DNA of 7,605 nucleotides from Gammaproteobacteria bacterium (GCA_005877965.1 VBNP01000046.1:1-7605), one strand, 5' to 3'; positions 1-6,673 are shown, counted from the stretch's first letter. Numbers and translations are program-made. The notes: generated from the letters alone by a model not told the origin.

Positions 1-78
1 GAAATGCAACCGCGCGTGCCTATGAGCGCGAATGCGGGGAGAATGCAGCAAAAGACTCCACACAGTGGGGAGCGCGGC

Positions 79-858
79 GTGGAAGCACGTAGCACATTGC
101 AGTCGACGGTCGCCAGCAGCTCTGTCCTGCGCTCCAGCGAGCGCCATTTCTATTTGTGGATGGCCGGCTTCTTCGTGCTGATGGCATTCGGCGGCTTCAC
201 GCCTACCTATTGGGCCCGCGTCGCCAGCGGTACTTTCCATGGGCCGCCGATCCTTCACATTCATGGTGCGCTGCTCTTCAGCTGGACACTGTTCTATTTC
301 ATGCAAACCGCATGGATCGCATCGAGGCACACGCCCACCCACCGCGCGTGGGGCCTGGCGGGAATAGCCCTGTTCAGCGTCATGATGTGTTCGATCCTCG
401 TCGCGCAGATTACCGTCGTGCGCGTGGCCGACGCGCACGGGTATGGAGACGCGGGACGCCGATTCGCTGCCGTGGCGCTTTGCGCCTTGCCGGTGTTGAT
501 AGGATTCTTTTCCCTGGCGATCGCCAACGTGCGACGACCGGAAACGCACAAGCGGCTGATGTACCTCATCATGGTGGGGCTTATGCATCCAGCCATCGCG
601 CGCGTAATGCTGACCCTCTTCGCCCCGCAGGGGGCGCAAGGACCGCCGCCGGTGTTCGTTGCGGTGCCACCGGGCTTGATCGCCGATCTGCTGATCGTCG
701 TAGCCATGATCTACGACTGGCGAACACGGGGACGGCCGCATCACGTATACGTCTATGGCGGTCTGACTCTCCTGGCCGACCAGTTGCTGACCGTACCCGT
801 CTCAGCGACTCAAACCTGGATGAGCATCGCCAGATTCCTCGAGGGACTCGCGGGCTGA
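79..858 (+). CDS. Seven-helix His-rich integral membrane protein, function unknown
   Basis: Hydrophobicity indicates an inner-membrane protein with about seven helices, near residues 25-45, 57-80, 90-115, 129-151, 159-181, 197-214 and 224-241 of a 259-residue product. I chose the GTG at 79 because GGGGAG (67-72) lies six bases upstream and the first helix follows about 24 residues later. The frame stays open back to ATGs at 4, 22 and 43, but none has a well-placed ribosome site, and the added residues look like an unconserved polar leader. Histidines cluster at the membrane edges: H60 and H62 (an HIHG motif), H84 and H88 (ending in HR before a Gly-rich helix), H157 (HKRLMYL), H170 and H221-222. 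Similar spacing occurs in b-type-haem or DUF2306/DUF420-like membrane proteins, so haem or metal binding is possible, but I cannot assign a family. Its 3' end overlaps the convergent surface-protein gene by 57 bases. Coding is likely; function is unknown. Confidence 0.8.
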   Translation: MEARSTLQSTVASSSVLRSSERHFYLWMAGFFVLMAFGGFTPTYWARVASGTFHGPPILHIHGALLFSWTLFYFMQTAWIASRHTPTHRAWGLAGIALFSVMMCSILVAQITVVRVADAHGYGDAGRRFAAVALCALPVLIGFFSLAIANVRRPETHKRLMYLIMVGLMHPAIARVMLTLFAPQGAQGPPPVFVAVPPGLIADLLIVVAMIYDWRTRGRPHHVYVYGGLTLLADQLLTVPVSATQTWMSIARFLEGLAG

Positions 859-3800
859 GGCGATAGCCGCGCGCTGCGGCTGGTCTTGCGCGCCTGACGG
901 ACTGCGTTCTGCGAGGCGTCGTAAGCGCGAGCGTTCCCCGCCGTGACGCACGCACCAACTGCGCCGTGCCCGCCACACCGTTAATCCCAACAAGATAACT
1001 TCGAACTCGATCCCTAGGGCTCCTCCGCCACTCCCGCCGCCGCCACCACCACCACCACCGCTGGAGCTTCCCGCGCTAGTGGCTGTGAAGGTGTCGCTGC
1101 CTGTGCCGACCGAAACAGCACAACTCACGCTCTGTCCTGCCCCAGCTGGTGCCGTCATTTCCAGCTGCATAGTTTCGCCGGAGCTCACTTGTGTTTGAGG
1201 TGACACGAACCCTGAGCCAGCCACGTTGACTTCGCAGCCTTGTACGGTCACAAGGACCGCAGTGCTGACGCCGCTGATCGTTACAATGTTAGAAAGCACG
1301 GTGCTGCCAGGAGCCACGCCAGTTTGCGCGTCAAAATGAAACGGATTCGGCATCAGTTGACCGCCGGCCGTGACGACATTGAAGTAATTCGTTACGCTGT
1401 TTATCACCGCTATCGCTGTGCTTAGGCCGCCAGGCGTTGAACTGGATGGGATTCGGAGATGGAACACTTGCCCCGGCTGAAGTACACCATCACCTCCCCA
1501 GTTAATATCCAATGCAGCGTTGTAATACTGCCCTGCGCGCATCTGAATCGGGATCGGTACAGTCACGCCTGATACGGTGGCATCGGCTGAATTGACAAGG
1601 ATTGCCGGCGCCACCCCAGTGATTGTAGGGAACACCATGGGATTCGGCAGGGTCGGGCTGGTCGCGAGGCGCGTTACGTTCCAAGTTGTCGGGATCCCGG
1701 CGATCGTGAGCGTCGCGGACACGGTCTGTCCTGGTGAGCCGGAAGTCACCTGAAGTGCAACGTTGTCAAAATTGGACACACTACTCGGTGCCGTCGTGAA
1801 GGTCCCTCCGTTAACGCTGTAGCTGCCTTCGGAGACGGCTACACTGACGGGCACGTTGATCCCGGTAACGGTCACGGGATCCGATATGGCGACAGCATTT
1901 GGAAGCGGAAAGGATGGGTCGGAGTATATGACGTCGGCGAAACTGAATGGGTGCGGCGTCGAGCTCACAGGGTCGGTGGTTGTTGAGAAGACGCCCGCTA
2001 CGCCACCAACTGTGAGCGTCGTGTTCGCCTGCGTCGCTGGTTGAGTTGCAGTTGTCTGTTGCACCGTGACGGTCTGGCCGCCGTAGACCGTACCAGCCTG
2101 ATTTGTGAAAGGTGCTCCCTCGATGCTGTAGGTTCCGTTCACTATGGAAATTGGCGCCGGCGCAGTAAGTCCCCCGATAATTGCTGGCGCGGATGTCACG
2201 GAAATTCCCAATGCTACAGGGTTAAGCGGTGGGAAACTGAACGAGGACGGAGTGGTGTTAGACCCAGTCGCCGTAGTAGTCGTCCAGGTCGTCGACAATC
2301 CACCTATAGTCACTGTGGTCGCAACAGTCGCACCCGGTGTGCTCGAGGCGACTTGGCGCAACTGCACTAACTGACCACGAATTGCAGTACCCCCAGCAGC
2401 GGTAAAAGGTCCACCATCAAGACTGTATTCGCCGCCTGCGATGCTCACGAGGACGGGAACGGTGATACCGGAAATCCGCAGCGGCTGCGAAACGTCCGTT
2501 ACCCCGGCCGGCACTGCGAAATGATTGAGGAAAGTCAGCGCATTCGGTGTCGTCTGATTAGAGCTTGCCAGCGTAGGGTCGAGATGCGCGATGTAGTCTG
2601 CGAACAGACTGATCTGCTGCGGGTAGTTCGGTATCACCCCCCCTTCTAGCTCTGGCACCGGCGAGTTAGCTTCCCCTGTAATGTAAACATCGCCGTTTGT
2701 CGGACTGATTGCTAGGGCGTCGACTGCGGCACCATTGGAACCTGAGTGGTAATAGGTCGACTGCTTCAGCGTCTGCAGCGTGGGATCGAGGCGCGCGACA
2801 AACCCTGCTTGCGTCGAGCCGAAATTCGGGTCCGCGCCGCCCCCGATACCAGGAAAGTCCATAGAGCGCGTTATGCCGGCGACGTAGAAATCACCGTTCG
2901 GCGAGAACGCCGCCCCCGTCACGATGTCTGCCGCGGAGCCGCCGAGATAAGTCGATGCCACTATCGTGCTTAGGTCGGGCGAAAGGCGCTCGACAAACAC
3001 GTCCCCAGCGCCAGCGACGGAATGCTGGAACCCAGTAGCAACATACGGGTTGGTGACAGCTTCTATGACGCCAAACACATCTCCGGACACCGGATCCACT
3101 CGCAAAACCGGTCCAACCGTTTCGCTGGAGTTGTAACTTTGGATACCGCCGAAGCCGAAATACGTGGATCCCAGTGCCTGAGACAATGCGGCATCGTATC
3201 GCACTATGAAACCCGCTTCGGGGGCCGAAGGCGGAGACGGTTGTGCGCCACCTGGGGTCGGCAGCAGGTCAGTCGACTCGGTGAGACCGATCATATAAAC
3301 GTCGCCCGTCGACTGATTGATGTCGAGTCCCCAGCCTTCCGCCATCACATTGCCTTCCAGCCGTATGCGGCCAAGGGCGGTAGTAAGTTCCTTGTTGAAC
3401 CGGACGAGCATCGCGCCATTGCTTTCCGCGCGACCGCTGACATAGACATCACCACTAGTTCCATTAATCGCAATCGCCCCCGGCAGCACTTGCCCTCGCA
3501 CACCGCCGAGGTAGGTGGTCTGAATAATGGTCCGCAGGTCGGCACTCAGCCGAGACACAAATCCGTCTGAACGGGTCGCGTCGATCGCCGGCTCCGCCCC
3601 ACCTCCGCGCGCCGGCATGTCTGGCGAAGTTGTCTCGCCCGCGACGTAGATGTCGCCCGTCCGGGGATGAATCGCGAGCGCAATCATGCCGCTGCCAGCT
3701 GCCCCGCTGACATATGTCGACTGCACGGCGCTCTGGAGCGTGGGGTCAAGGCGACCGACGAACCCAGACATACCAACGATGGCATTAACCTGCGCGCCTC

Positions 3801-4710
3801 CCTGCAACGCCGGCAATCCGGTTCCACTTTGCAGGTAGCCGGCGATGTACACATCACCGTTCCTCGGATGGACAGCAATACCCCAGCCACCGCTTGAGCC
3901 GCTGGCCGAGTAGTATGTTGATTGCAGAATGGGATCGATCACCAGCTCGCGGCTGTGATCATAATTGCCGGGGGCGAGCGAAAGATCGCCAGCAGACGTG
4001 AGACGATAACGCACGTCCACGCGTGTGCGCTTTGTGGGTCCGACTTGATATGCCATCGGTGGAAGCAACCGCAGGTGCGCGTCGTCGGCGCTGGCGATTG
4101 CCGTTCCGGTGGCATCGATTTTCCACGACCCGACACCGTCCCACCTGAGTTGGATTACCCTAGGATCAGCGCCCGGGGCCACGACATACGTTCGTTCGGT
4201 GCCTTGGCGAACCCAGCTCAGCCGGCAGCGAACACCCGGCCAGGCGTCATTCCACTCCAGAGCGTCATAGGCGCGCAGGGTCCGGGCTCTTCCGTCCGCC
4301 GCACCAAACTCATTCACATCGCTACGGGCGGCGCCGACCCCGCGGAAGCCGTCCCCGGAAGCACCAACCGCATGCTCGATGACCACCCACTTGCGGCGCA
4401 ACCCGCGAGACCCTACAACCCGCCCCCGGTCCAGGCTGTGGACCAGGTCGCCACTACGCATTACGAATGTCGTTGTGCCCTTCGATAGCGTATAGAACGC
4501 GACCCGTGGGTCTGCCTGTCCATCGTTGGCTAGGAACTGCCGCGGCCCAAATTCAGCATTCTCAAGGCGAAGCTTGGTGACCGACCCAAGACTCGTCAGC
4601 GTAAGGCTGGCAAAGTCTTGTCCCGCGTCTCCGGCAACTCCTGCAATGCAAGTGACGACGAGTATTACGCCAGTCCACCGGACACTCGCCGCCCCATACA
4701 ATGACCCCAT
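802..4710 (-). CDS. Secreted SBBP beta-propeller / Ig-like repeat surface protein with GlyGly-CTERM-like tail
   Basis: A 1302-residue exported protein. The ATG at 4710 is preferred: GGGGG (4717-4721) lies six bases upstream and a signal peptide (R11, hydrophobic core about 12-26) follows at once. An in-frame GTG at 4752 would add 14 polar residues. Domain order: about 45-260, the globular domain usual before SBBP repeats (landmarks FLANDGQADPRV, AWPGV, VVAPGADP, ELVIDP); about 262-714, seven blades, each with an [NTS]GD[VIF][YF] turn near 284, 351, 419, 468, 542, 605 and 672 and mostly a preceding STY strand; about 722-1212, five Ig-like repeats of roughly 100 residues; 1217-1230, Gly-rich; 1231-1246, hydrophobic; 1247-1250, RARR. 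The last three resemble GlyGly-CTERM/rhombosortase tails, so export and processing to the surface are inferred. Oddly, 52 more residues follow RARR, into the convergent gene. No catalytic motif is visible; binding or adhesion is a guess. Confidence 0.9.
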   Translation of the reverse strand: MGSLYGAASVRWTGVILVVTCIAGVAGDAGQDFASLTLTSLGSVTKLRLENAEFGPRQFLANDGQADPRVAFYTLSKGTTTFVMRSGDLVHSLDRGRVVGSRGLRRKWVVIEHAVGASGDGFRGVGAARSDVNEFGAADGRARTLRAYDALEWNDAWPGVRCRLSWVRQGTERTYVVAPGADPRVIQLRWDGVGSWKIDATGTAIASADDAHLRLLPPMAYQVGPTKRTRVDVRYRLTSAGDLSLAPGNYDHSRELVIDPILQSTYYSASGSSGGWGIAVHPRNGDVYIAGYLQSGTGLPALQGGAQVNAIVGMSGFVGRLDPTLQSAVQSTYVSGAAGSGMIALAIHPRTGDIYVAGETTSPDMPARGGGAEPAIDATRSDGFVSRLSADLRTIIQTTYLGGVRGQVLPGAIAINGTSGDVYVSGRAESNGAMLVRFNKELTTALGRIRLEGNVMAEGWGLDINQSTGDVYMIGLTESTDLLPTPGGAQPSPPSAPEAGFIVRYDAALSQALGSTYFGFGGIQSYNSSETVGPVLRVDPVSGDVFGVIEAVTNPYVATGFQHSVAGAGDVFVERLSPDLSTIVASTYLGGSAADIVTGAAFSPNGDFYVAGITRSMDFPGIGGGADPNFGSTQAGFVARLDPTLQTLKQSTYYHSGSNGAAVDALAISPTNGDVYITGEANSPVPELEGGVIPNYPQQISLFADYIAHLDPTLASSNQTTPNALTFLNHFAVPAGVTDVSQPLRISGITVPVLVSIAGGEYSLDGGPFTAAGGTAIRGQLVQLRQVASSTPGATVATTVTIGGLSTTWTTTTATGSNTTPSSFSFPPLNPVALGISVTSAPAIIGGLTAPAPISIVNGTYSIEGAPFTNQAGTVYGGQTVTVQQTTATQPATQANTTLTVGGVAGVFSTTTDPVSSTPHPFSFADVIYSDPSFPLPNAVAISDPVTVTGINVPVSVAVSEGSYSVNGGTFTTAPSSVSNFDNVALQVTSGSPGQTVSATLTIAGIPTTWNVTRLATSPTLPNPMVFPTITGVAPAILVNSADATVSGVTVPIPIQMRAGQYYNAALDINWGGDGVLQPGQVFHLRIPSSSTPGGLSTAIAVINSVTNYFNVVTAGGQLMPNPFHFDAQTGVAPGSTVLSNIVTISGVSTAVLVTVQGCEVNVAGSGFVSPQTQVSSGETMQLEMTAPAGAGQSVSCAVSVGTGSDTFTATSAGSSSGGGGGGGGGSGGGALGIEFEVILLGLTVWRARRSWCVRHGGERSRLRRLAERSPSGAQDQPQRAAIASARESLEESGDAHPGLSR
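865..881 (+). terminator. Possible weak hairpin terminator after the membrane-protein gene
   Basis: A perfect 6-bp inverted repeat (AGCCGC, loop GCGCT, GCGGCT) begins seven bases after the stop codon at 856-858. It is followed only by GGTCTTG, not a real T-run, so it may act as a weak terminator or a 3' mRNA stabiliser. It lies inside the C-terminal tail of the opposite-strand gene. Position and symmetry are seen directly; function is inferred. Confidence 0.3.
1021..1062 (-). repeat. Gly-rich linker tract in the surface-protein gene
   Basis: GGN codons on the minus strand (CCN on plus) encode a run of nine Gly, then Ser and three Gly, between the last Ig-like repeat and the C-terminal hydrophobic segment. 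The tract is low-complexity and could slip during replication, changing length or frame and so changing whether the sorting tail is made. Confidence 0.85.
1075..2547 (-). repeat. Five tandem Ig-like repeats of about 100 residues
   Basis: Repeats lie at roughly 2269-2547, 1972-2247, 1669-1953, 1369-1647 and 1075-1350, read on the minus strand. The shared plan is P.PF.F, then V..S, IsGi..Pv.v.i..G.YS..gg.Ft, .G..v.l..t, and .tltigG....w..tT. This matches an Ig-like repeat I recognise from other proteobacterial secreted proteins. Repeat 4 carries an insertion in the middle (NAALDINWGGDG). Repeat 5 alone has two cysteines (1159 and 1197), on strands that could form a disulfide, consistent with an oxidising extracytoplasmic location. 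Confidence 0.8.
2569..3927 (-). repeat. Seven SBBP beta-propeller blades (protein repeat)
   Basis: The translated repeat unit is mostly STYxxG, a variable stretch, a hydrophobic AI..P strand, the turn [NTS]GD[VIF][YF], then often [AST]G and a polar loop, ending near RLDPTLQ. Turns fall at spacings of 67, 68, 49, 74, 63 and 67 residues. The fourth unit is short and lacks the STY strand; the fifth lacks the Gly after the turn. Seven units fit one closed seven-bladed propeller. The copies are diverged at DNA level, so recent tandem amplification is unlikely. Confidence 0.8.
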
Positions 4711-5125
4711 CGACTGCCCCCACTGATGAATTTCATTGACCGGCCGCGGCACACAGGTACCTGGTGCGCAGACCCGCTGTTGCTTGGAACCTCCAGCACC
4801 TTGCGCGGTGAAATCAACCTGCCGAGAAAGTGATGCCGACGTTGCGAAGCGCGTCTGTTCTTCGGTTTCTCAAGTCGTAGCAGTCGTTCCTTTGATTCTT
4901 GACTTAATTCGATTCGCTGTTTGTCAGCAATCCTCTTCTTATCATACACACCAGCGGTTACGGTTGCGCGTGGACTACCGAGGAAAAGAGGCGAAACGAC
5001 CGCGATTACCGACCGACCTATGAATGACCGCAAAGGACAAAATCGGTATGCCAGCCGCCTGTCTCCTAATGGGCCGTGAGCAGCCAGGGCGGACCGCGTA
5101 TTTCGAGGTGATACCACCGCGAAAC
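4711..5125. other. Intergenic stretch upstream of the surface-protein gene; no gene recognised
   Basis: These 415 bases contain no ORF with recognisable protein content. Open frames here are short, low in hydrophobic character and lack good ribosome sites. The middle (about 4860-4960) is less GC-rich than the surroundings, as expected of a promoter region for the gene starting at 4710. On the minus strand I see only weak -10-like elements (for example TATGAT at 4940-4945) without a matching -35, so I call no promoter. There is no convincing terminator for the cupin gene: a 4-bp hairpin (GGTG/CACC) just past its stop has no T-run. Confidence 0.5.
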
Positions 5126-5608
5126 TTAGGGCGAGACCTCGAGCCAGAGCGGTTGCCGAGGATCGACCGGCGTGGTCGTGCCAGGACCGTAGCCTGTGAT
5201 CTGCACGATCACGGTCTCATCCGTGGCCGAGCCGTCCCAATGCGCTGCCCGGGCCGGGTGCACCATGAAGCTGCCGGGCGGCATCGGTACGGCGTGCTTC
5301 ACGTCGAAAGCGTTGCCGGTGCCGGCATACCATGTTCCCTGAAGCACCGTGACGTAGCGCGCGTTCGGATGCCAATGTGGCCGATCCATTACGTGCGGCG
5401 GAAATTTCGCCCTCATGACGTACAGTCCCGGCTTCTCGGGATCGCCCTGAAGCGTAGCCATTTGCGCGCCGTGTCCGCCGGGCACGTCCAGCCAATGCAC
5501 TTCATCGGGTGTGATCCGGAGAAACTCCGAGTCGCCGGGCGGCGCGGCCGCGCTGCTTCCGACGAGGAGAAGGCAGGTCGCGGTGAGGTGAGGCGTGAGC
5601 TTCATCAT
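5126..5608 (-). CDS. Small exported cupin-fold protein
   Basis: A 160-residue single-domain cupin with an N-terminal signal peptide (residues 1 to about 22, ending SSAAA). Start: tandem ATGs at 5608 and 5605, with GGAGGG (5614-5619) five or eight bases upstream. The frame stays open to 5803, but that extension would bury the signal peptide and overlap the toxin gene, so I exclude it. Cupin motif 1 is HWHP (H78, H80), followed by R84 where the canonical Glu ligand usually lies, then G91. Motif 2 is PPGSFMVHP with H117 and H123. The opening Trp-x-x-x-Pro-Gly-Gly, the GDP..PG segment and the closing GYGP..PVDP are typical of small periplasmic cupins often annotated only as cupin-domain proteins. 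A periplasmic metal- or small-molecule-binding role is possible; no substrate can be named. It lies 191 bases beyond the toxin stop and is probably not in that operon. Confidence 0.88.
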   Translation of the reverse strand: MMKLTPHLTATCLLLVGSSAAAPPGDSEFLRITPDEVHWLDVPGGHGAQMATLQGDPEKPGLYVMRAKFPPHVMDRPHWHPNARYVTVLQGTWYAGTGNAFDVKHAVPMPPGSFMVHPARAAHWDGSATDETVIVQITGYGPGTTTPVDPRQPLWLEVSP

Positions 5609-5799
5609 CAAGACCCTCCGCAAGTTCGCCGGACCACAAGTAGGCCCCGAAAGCTTCTGCCAGCAACGTGAGATATCAGTGAGCAGGACGACGAAGTGCT
5701 CGGACGACGTGAACGGAGCGATCCACGTCTTCGCTGTCCCAGTGGCTTGAAAGCCGGGCTCAAGGAAGCCTCGGTCGGAGCTGCGTGCGCCTGCCAGCA

Positions 5800-6198
5800 T
5801 CACCTGTGGATGAGTTCAATTGTCGCGCCATGGCCGTGAGCCCGCGACAGCTTCCCGTCACAAGTCAACAGAGGAGCTTCCAGGGCTTCTGCGAGCGCTA
5901 TGTACGCAGCATCGTACGCAGTGAGCGCGTCGCGCATGGCCCACATGCGCCGCAGTAAGGGCTCGTGGGAATGTCTTTCGATGGCGAGCTCCGTGAGATC
6001 GGCGAGTGCCTCCAGGGCCCGAGTCTTCCCCAAGGTTCTGGCACGGACTAGCCGACGCAATACCTGAGTTACTTCAACGTCCAGCAAGTGCGGCGCGTGG
6101 ATAGACTCGCGTGCATCGAGGACGCGATCAGCGATATCCGTCGCGAGCCGAGTTTGAAGTAGCAGCTCCAGGACGGCAGACGCATCGACCACGATCAT
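5800..6198 (-). CDS. vapC: PIN-domain toxin, VapC/FitB type
   Basis: A 132-residue PIN-domain ribonuclease, the usual VapC length. All four expected acidic metal-binding residues are visible: D5 (VVDASAV), E42 (LLDVEV), D96 (YDAAYIALAE) and D114 (TCDGKL). The active site therefore looks intact, and Mg-dependent cleavage of RNA, in characterised relatives often tRNA or rRNA, is expected from the family; the actual target cannot be read here. The ATG overlaps the antitoxin stop in an ATGA arrangement (6195-6198), which implies translational coupling and one mRNA. No mutation suggests decay. The symbol is a family name; FitB is equally apt because the antitoxin is of the FitA ribbon-helix-helix type. 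Confidence 0.93.
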   Translation of the reverse strand: MIVVDASAVLELLLQTRLATDIADRVLDARESIHAPHLLDVEVTQVLRRLVRARTLGKTRALEALADLTELAIERHSHEPLLRRMWAMRDALTAYDAAYIALAEALEAPLLTCDGKLSRAHGHGATIELIHR

Positions 6199-6425
6199 CG
6201 CGCATCGCGTTCCGCCCGGACGGCGGCCGTGGGATCGACGTGCGCGTCCACCCGTTCGCGGTCCGCAAGTCGGGCTCGCATCTCCTCGGGCGTCGGGCGC
6301 TCGGCCAGTTTGCGCACTTCCCGAATCAAGTATTCCGACAATGGCACACCGGCCAGCGCCGCGCGCGCCTTAAGGGTCCGATGCAAGGCGTCCGGAACAT
6401 GCCGCAGTTGGATCATCTTGGCCAT
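6195..6425 (-). CDS. vapB: Ribbon-helix-helix antitoxin, VapB/FitA type
   Basis: A 76-residue antitoxin. The N-terminal ribbon-helix-helix DNA-binding fold is clear: beta strand MIQLRHVP (residues 4-11), then two helices in the pattern LHRTLKARAALAGVPLSEYL (13-32), typical of FitA-like proteins. The Arg/Glu-rich C-terminal part should wrap around and inhibit the PIN toxin. The first ATG (6425) encodes MAK before the conserved strand; the ATG at 6416 would match the usual MIQ start and remains possible. Neither has a purine-rich ribosome site. A sigma70 promoter upstream would start transcription at about the A of the 6425 ATG, so a leaderless message is likely, which favours 6425. It precedes and overlaps the toxin gene by four bases. 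The inverted repeat in its promoter is the probable binding site for the antitoxin or the complex. Confidence 0.92.
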   Translation of the reverse strand: MAKMIQLRHVPDALHRTLKARAALAGVPLSEYLIREVRKLAERPTPEEMRARLADRERVDAHVDPTAAVRAERDAR

Positions 6426-6431
6426 CTGGGC

Positions 6432-6461
6432 ATACTATGTGACATGTCGCTCACATGTCAA
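6432..6461 (-). promoter_or_regulatory. Sigma70 promoter of the toxin-antitoxin operon
   Basis: On the minus strand, TTGACA (6456-6461, a perfect -35) and TAGTAT (6432-6437, 4/6 match to the -10) are separated by 18 bases. The seventh base after the -10 is the A of the antitoxin ATG at 6425, so the predicted message has essentially no leader. This agrees with the lack of a ribosome-binding site. Confidence 0.65.
6440..6460. promoter_or_regulatory. Inverted-repeat operator inside the toxin-antitoxin promoter
   Basis: A perfect inverted repeat, TGACATGT-N5-ACATGTCA, occupies the spacer and overlaps the -35 element. The self-complementary core ACATGT occurs at 6442-6447 and 6453-6458 (11 bp apart, about one helical turn) and again at 6472-6477, just upstream of the -35. 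Ribbon-helix-helix antitoxins bind such paired sites, so negative autoregulation by the VapBC/FitAB complex is the likely role. Repeat geometry is seen; the binding protein is inferred. Confidence 0.7.
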
Positions 6462-6580
6462 CATGCTACGCACATGTGATCAACCATGAAGCACGTAGAT
6501 GAGCCCGCTGGTCTCCCGACCGCACTGCTTGCAGTTGTCGCCGCCCGCGAGTGAGTCCGGCGAGGCTAAGCATGTGACTT

Positions 6581-6655
6581 TGGTGGGCGGTACTGGGATC
6601 GAACCAGTGGCCCCTGCCGTGTGAAAGCAGTGCTCTACCGCTGAGCTAACCGCCC
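6581..6655 (-). tRNA. tRNA-Val (anticodon CAC)
   Basis: A complete 75-nt tRNA including encoded CCA (6581-6583). The acceptor stem pairs GGGCGGT with ACCGCCC. The D stem is GCTC/GAGC with loop AGCGGTA. The anticodon stem is CTGCT/GGCAG (last pair T-G) with loop TTCACAC, giving anticodon CAC (6621-6623) and reading GTG. The T stem is ACTGG/CCAGT with loop TTCGATC, and the discriminator base is A. GTG is a heavily used Val codon in GC-rich genomes, as in the neighbouring gltX. It is transcribed divergently from gltX. No T-rich terminator is seen directly downstream. Confidence 0.96.
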
Positions 6656-6673
6656 ATTTTGAGGGACGGGAAG

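Noticed and set aside
156..866. 236-codon frame overlapping the membrane-protein gene
   Set aside because: It is a shifted frame of the same bases with Arg-rich composition and no membrane segments; the competing frame has seven clear helices.
1075..3927. Tandem DNA repeats or a CRISPR-like array
   Set aside because: The periodicity is at protein level (propeller blades and Ig-like units). The DNA copies are diverged and not separated by spacers.
4630..4710. Lipoprotein signal at the VVTC segment of the surface protein
   Set aside because: The residue before Cys is Thr rather than Gly/Ala/Ser and the core continues past the Cys, so an ordinary signal peptide is more likely.
4665..5117. 150-codon minus-strand frame upstream of the surface-protein gene
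   Set aside because: It overlaps the start of the real gene in another frame, has a mixed basic composition without motifs, and lacks a ribosome site; likely chance.
5106..5117. Small hairpin GGTG-ATAC-CACC after the cupin stop as a terminator
   Set aside because: The stem is only four base pairs and no T-run follows on the minus strand.
5024..5671. 215-codon plus-strand frame across the cupin gene
   Set aside because: It is antisense to a clear cupin with signal peptide and ribosome site. The product is Arg/His-rich with no fold signature.
5609..5803. N-terminal extension of the cupin frame to 5803
   Set aside because: The tandem ATG at 5605-5608 has an excellent GGAGGG site and begins a signal peptide. 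The extension would bury that signal and overlap the toxin stop.
6581..6606. tRNA 3' end as a phage/island attachment site
   Set aside because: I looked for a second copy of the tRNA 3' segment elsewhere in the window and saw none. No integrase is present, so no attachment site can be claimed.
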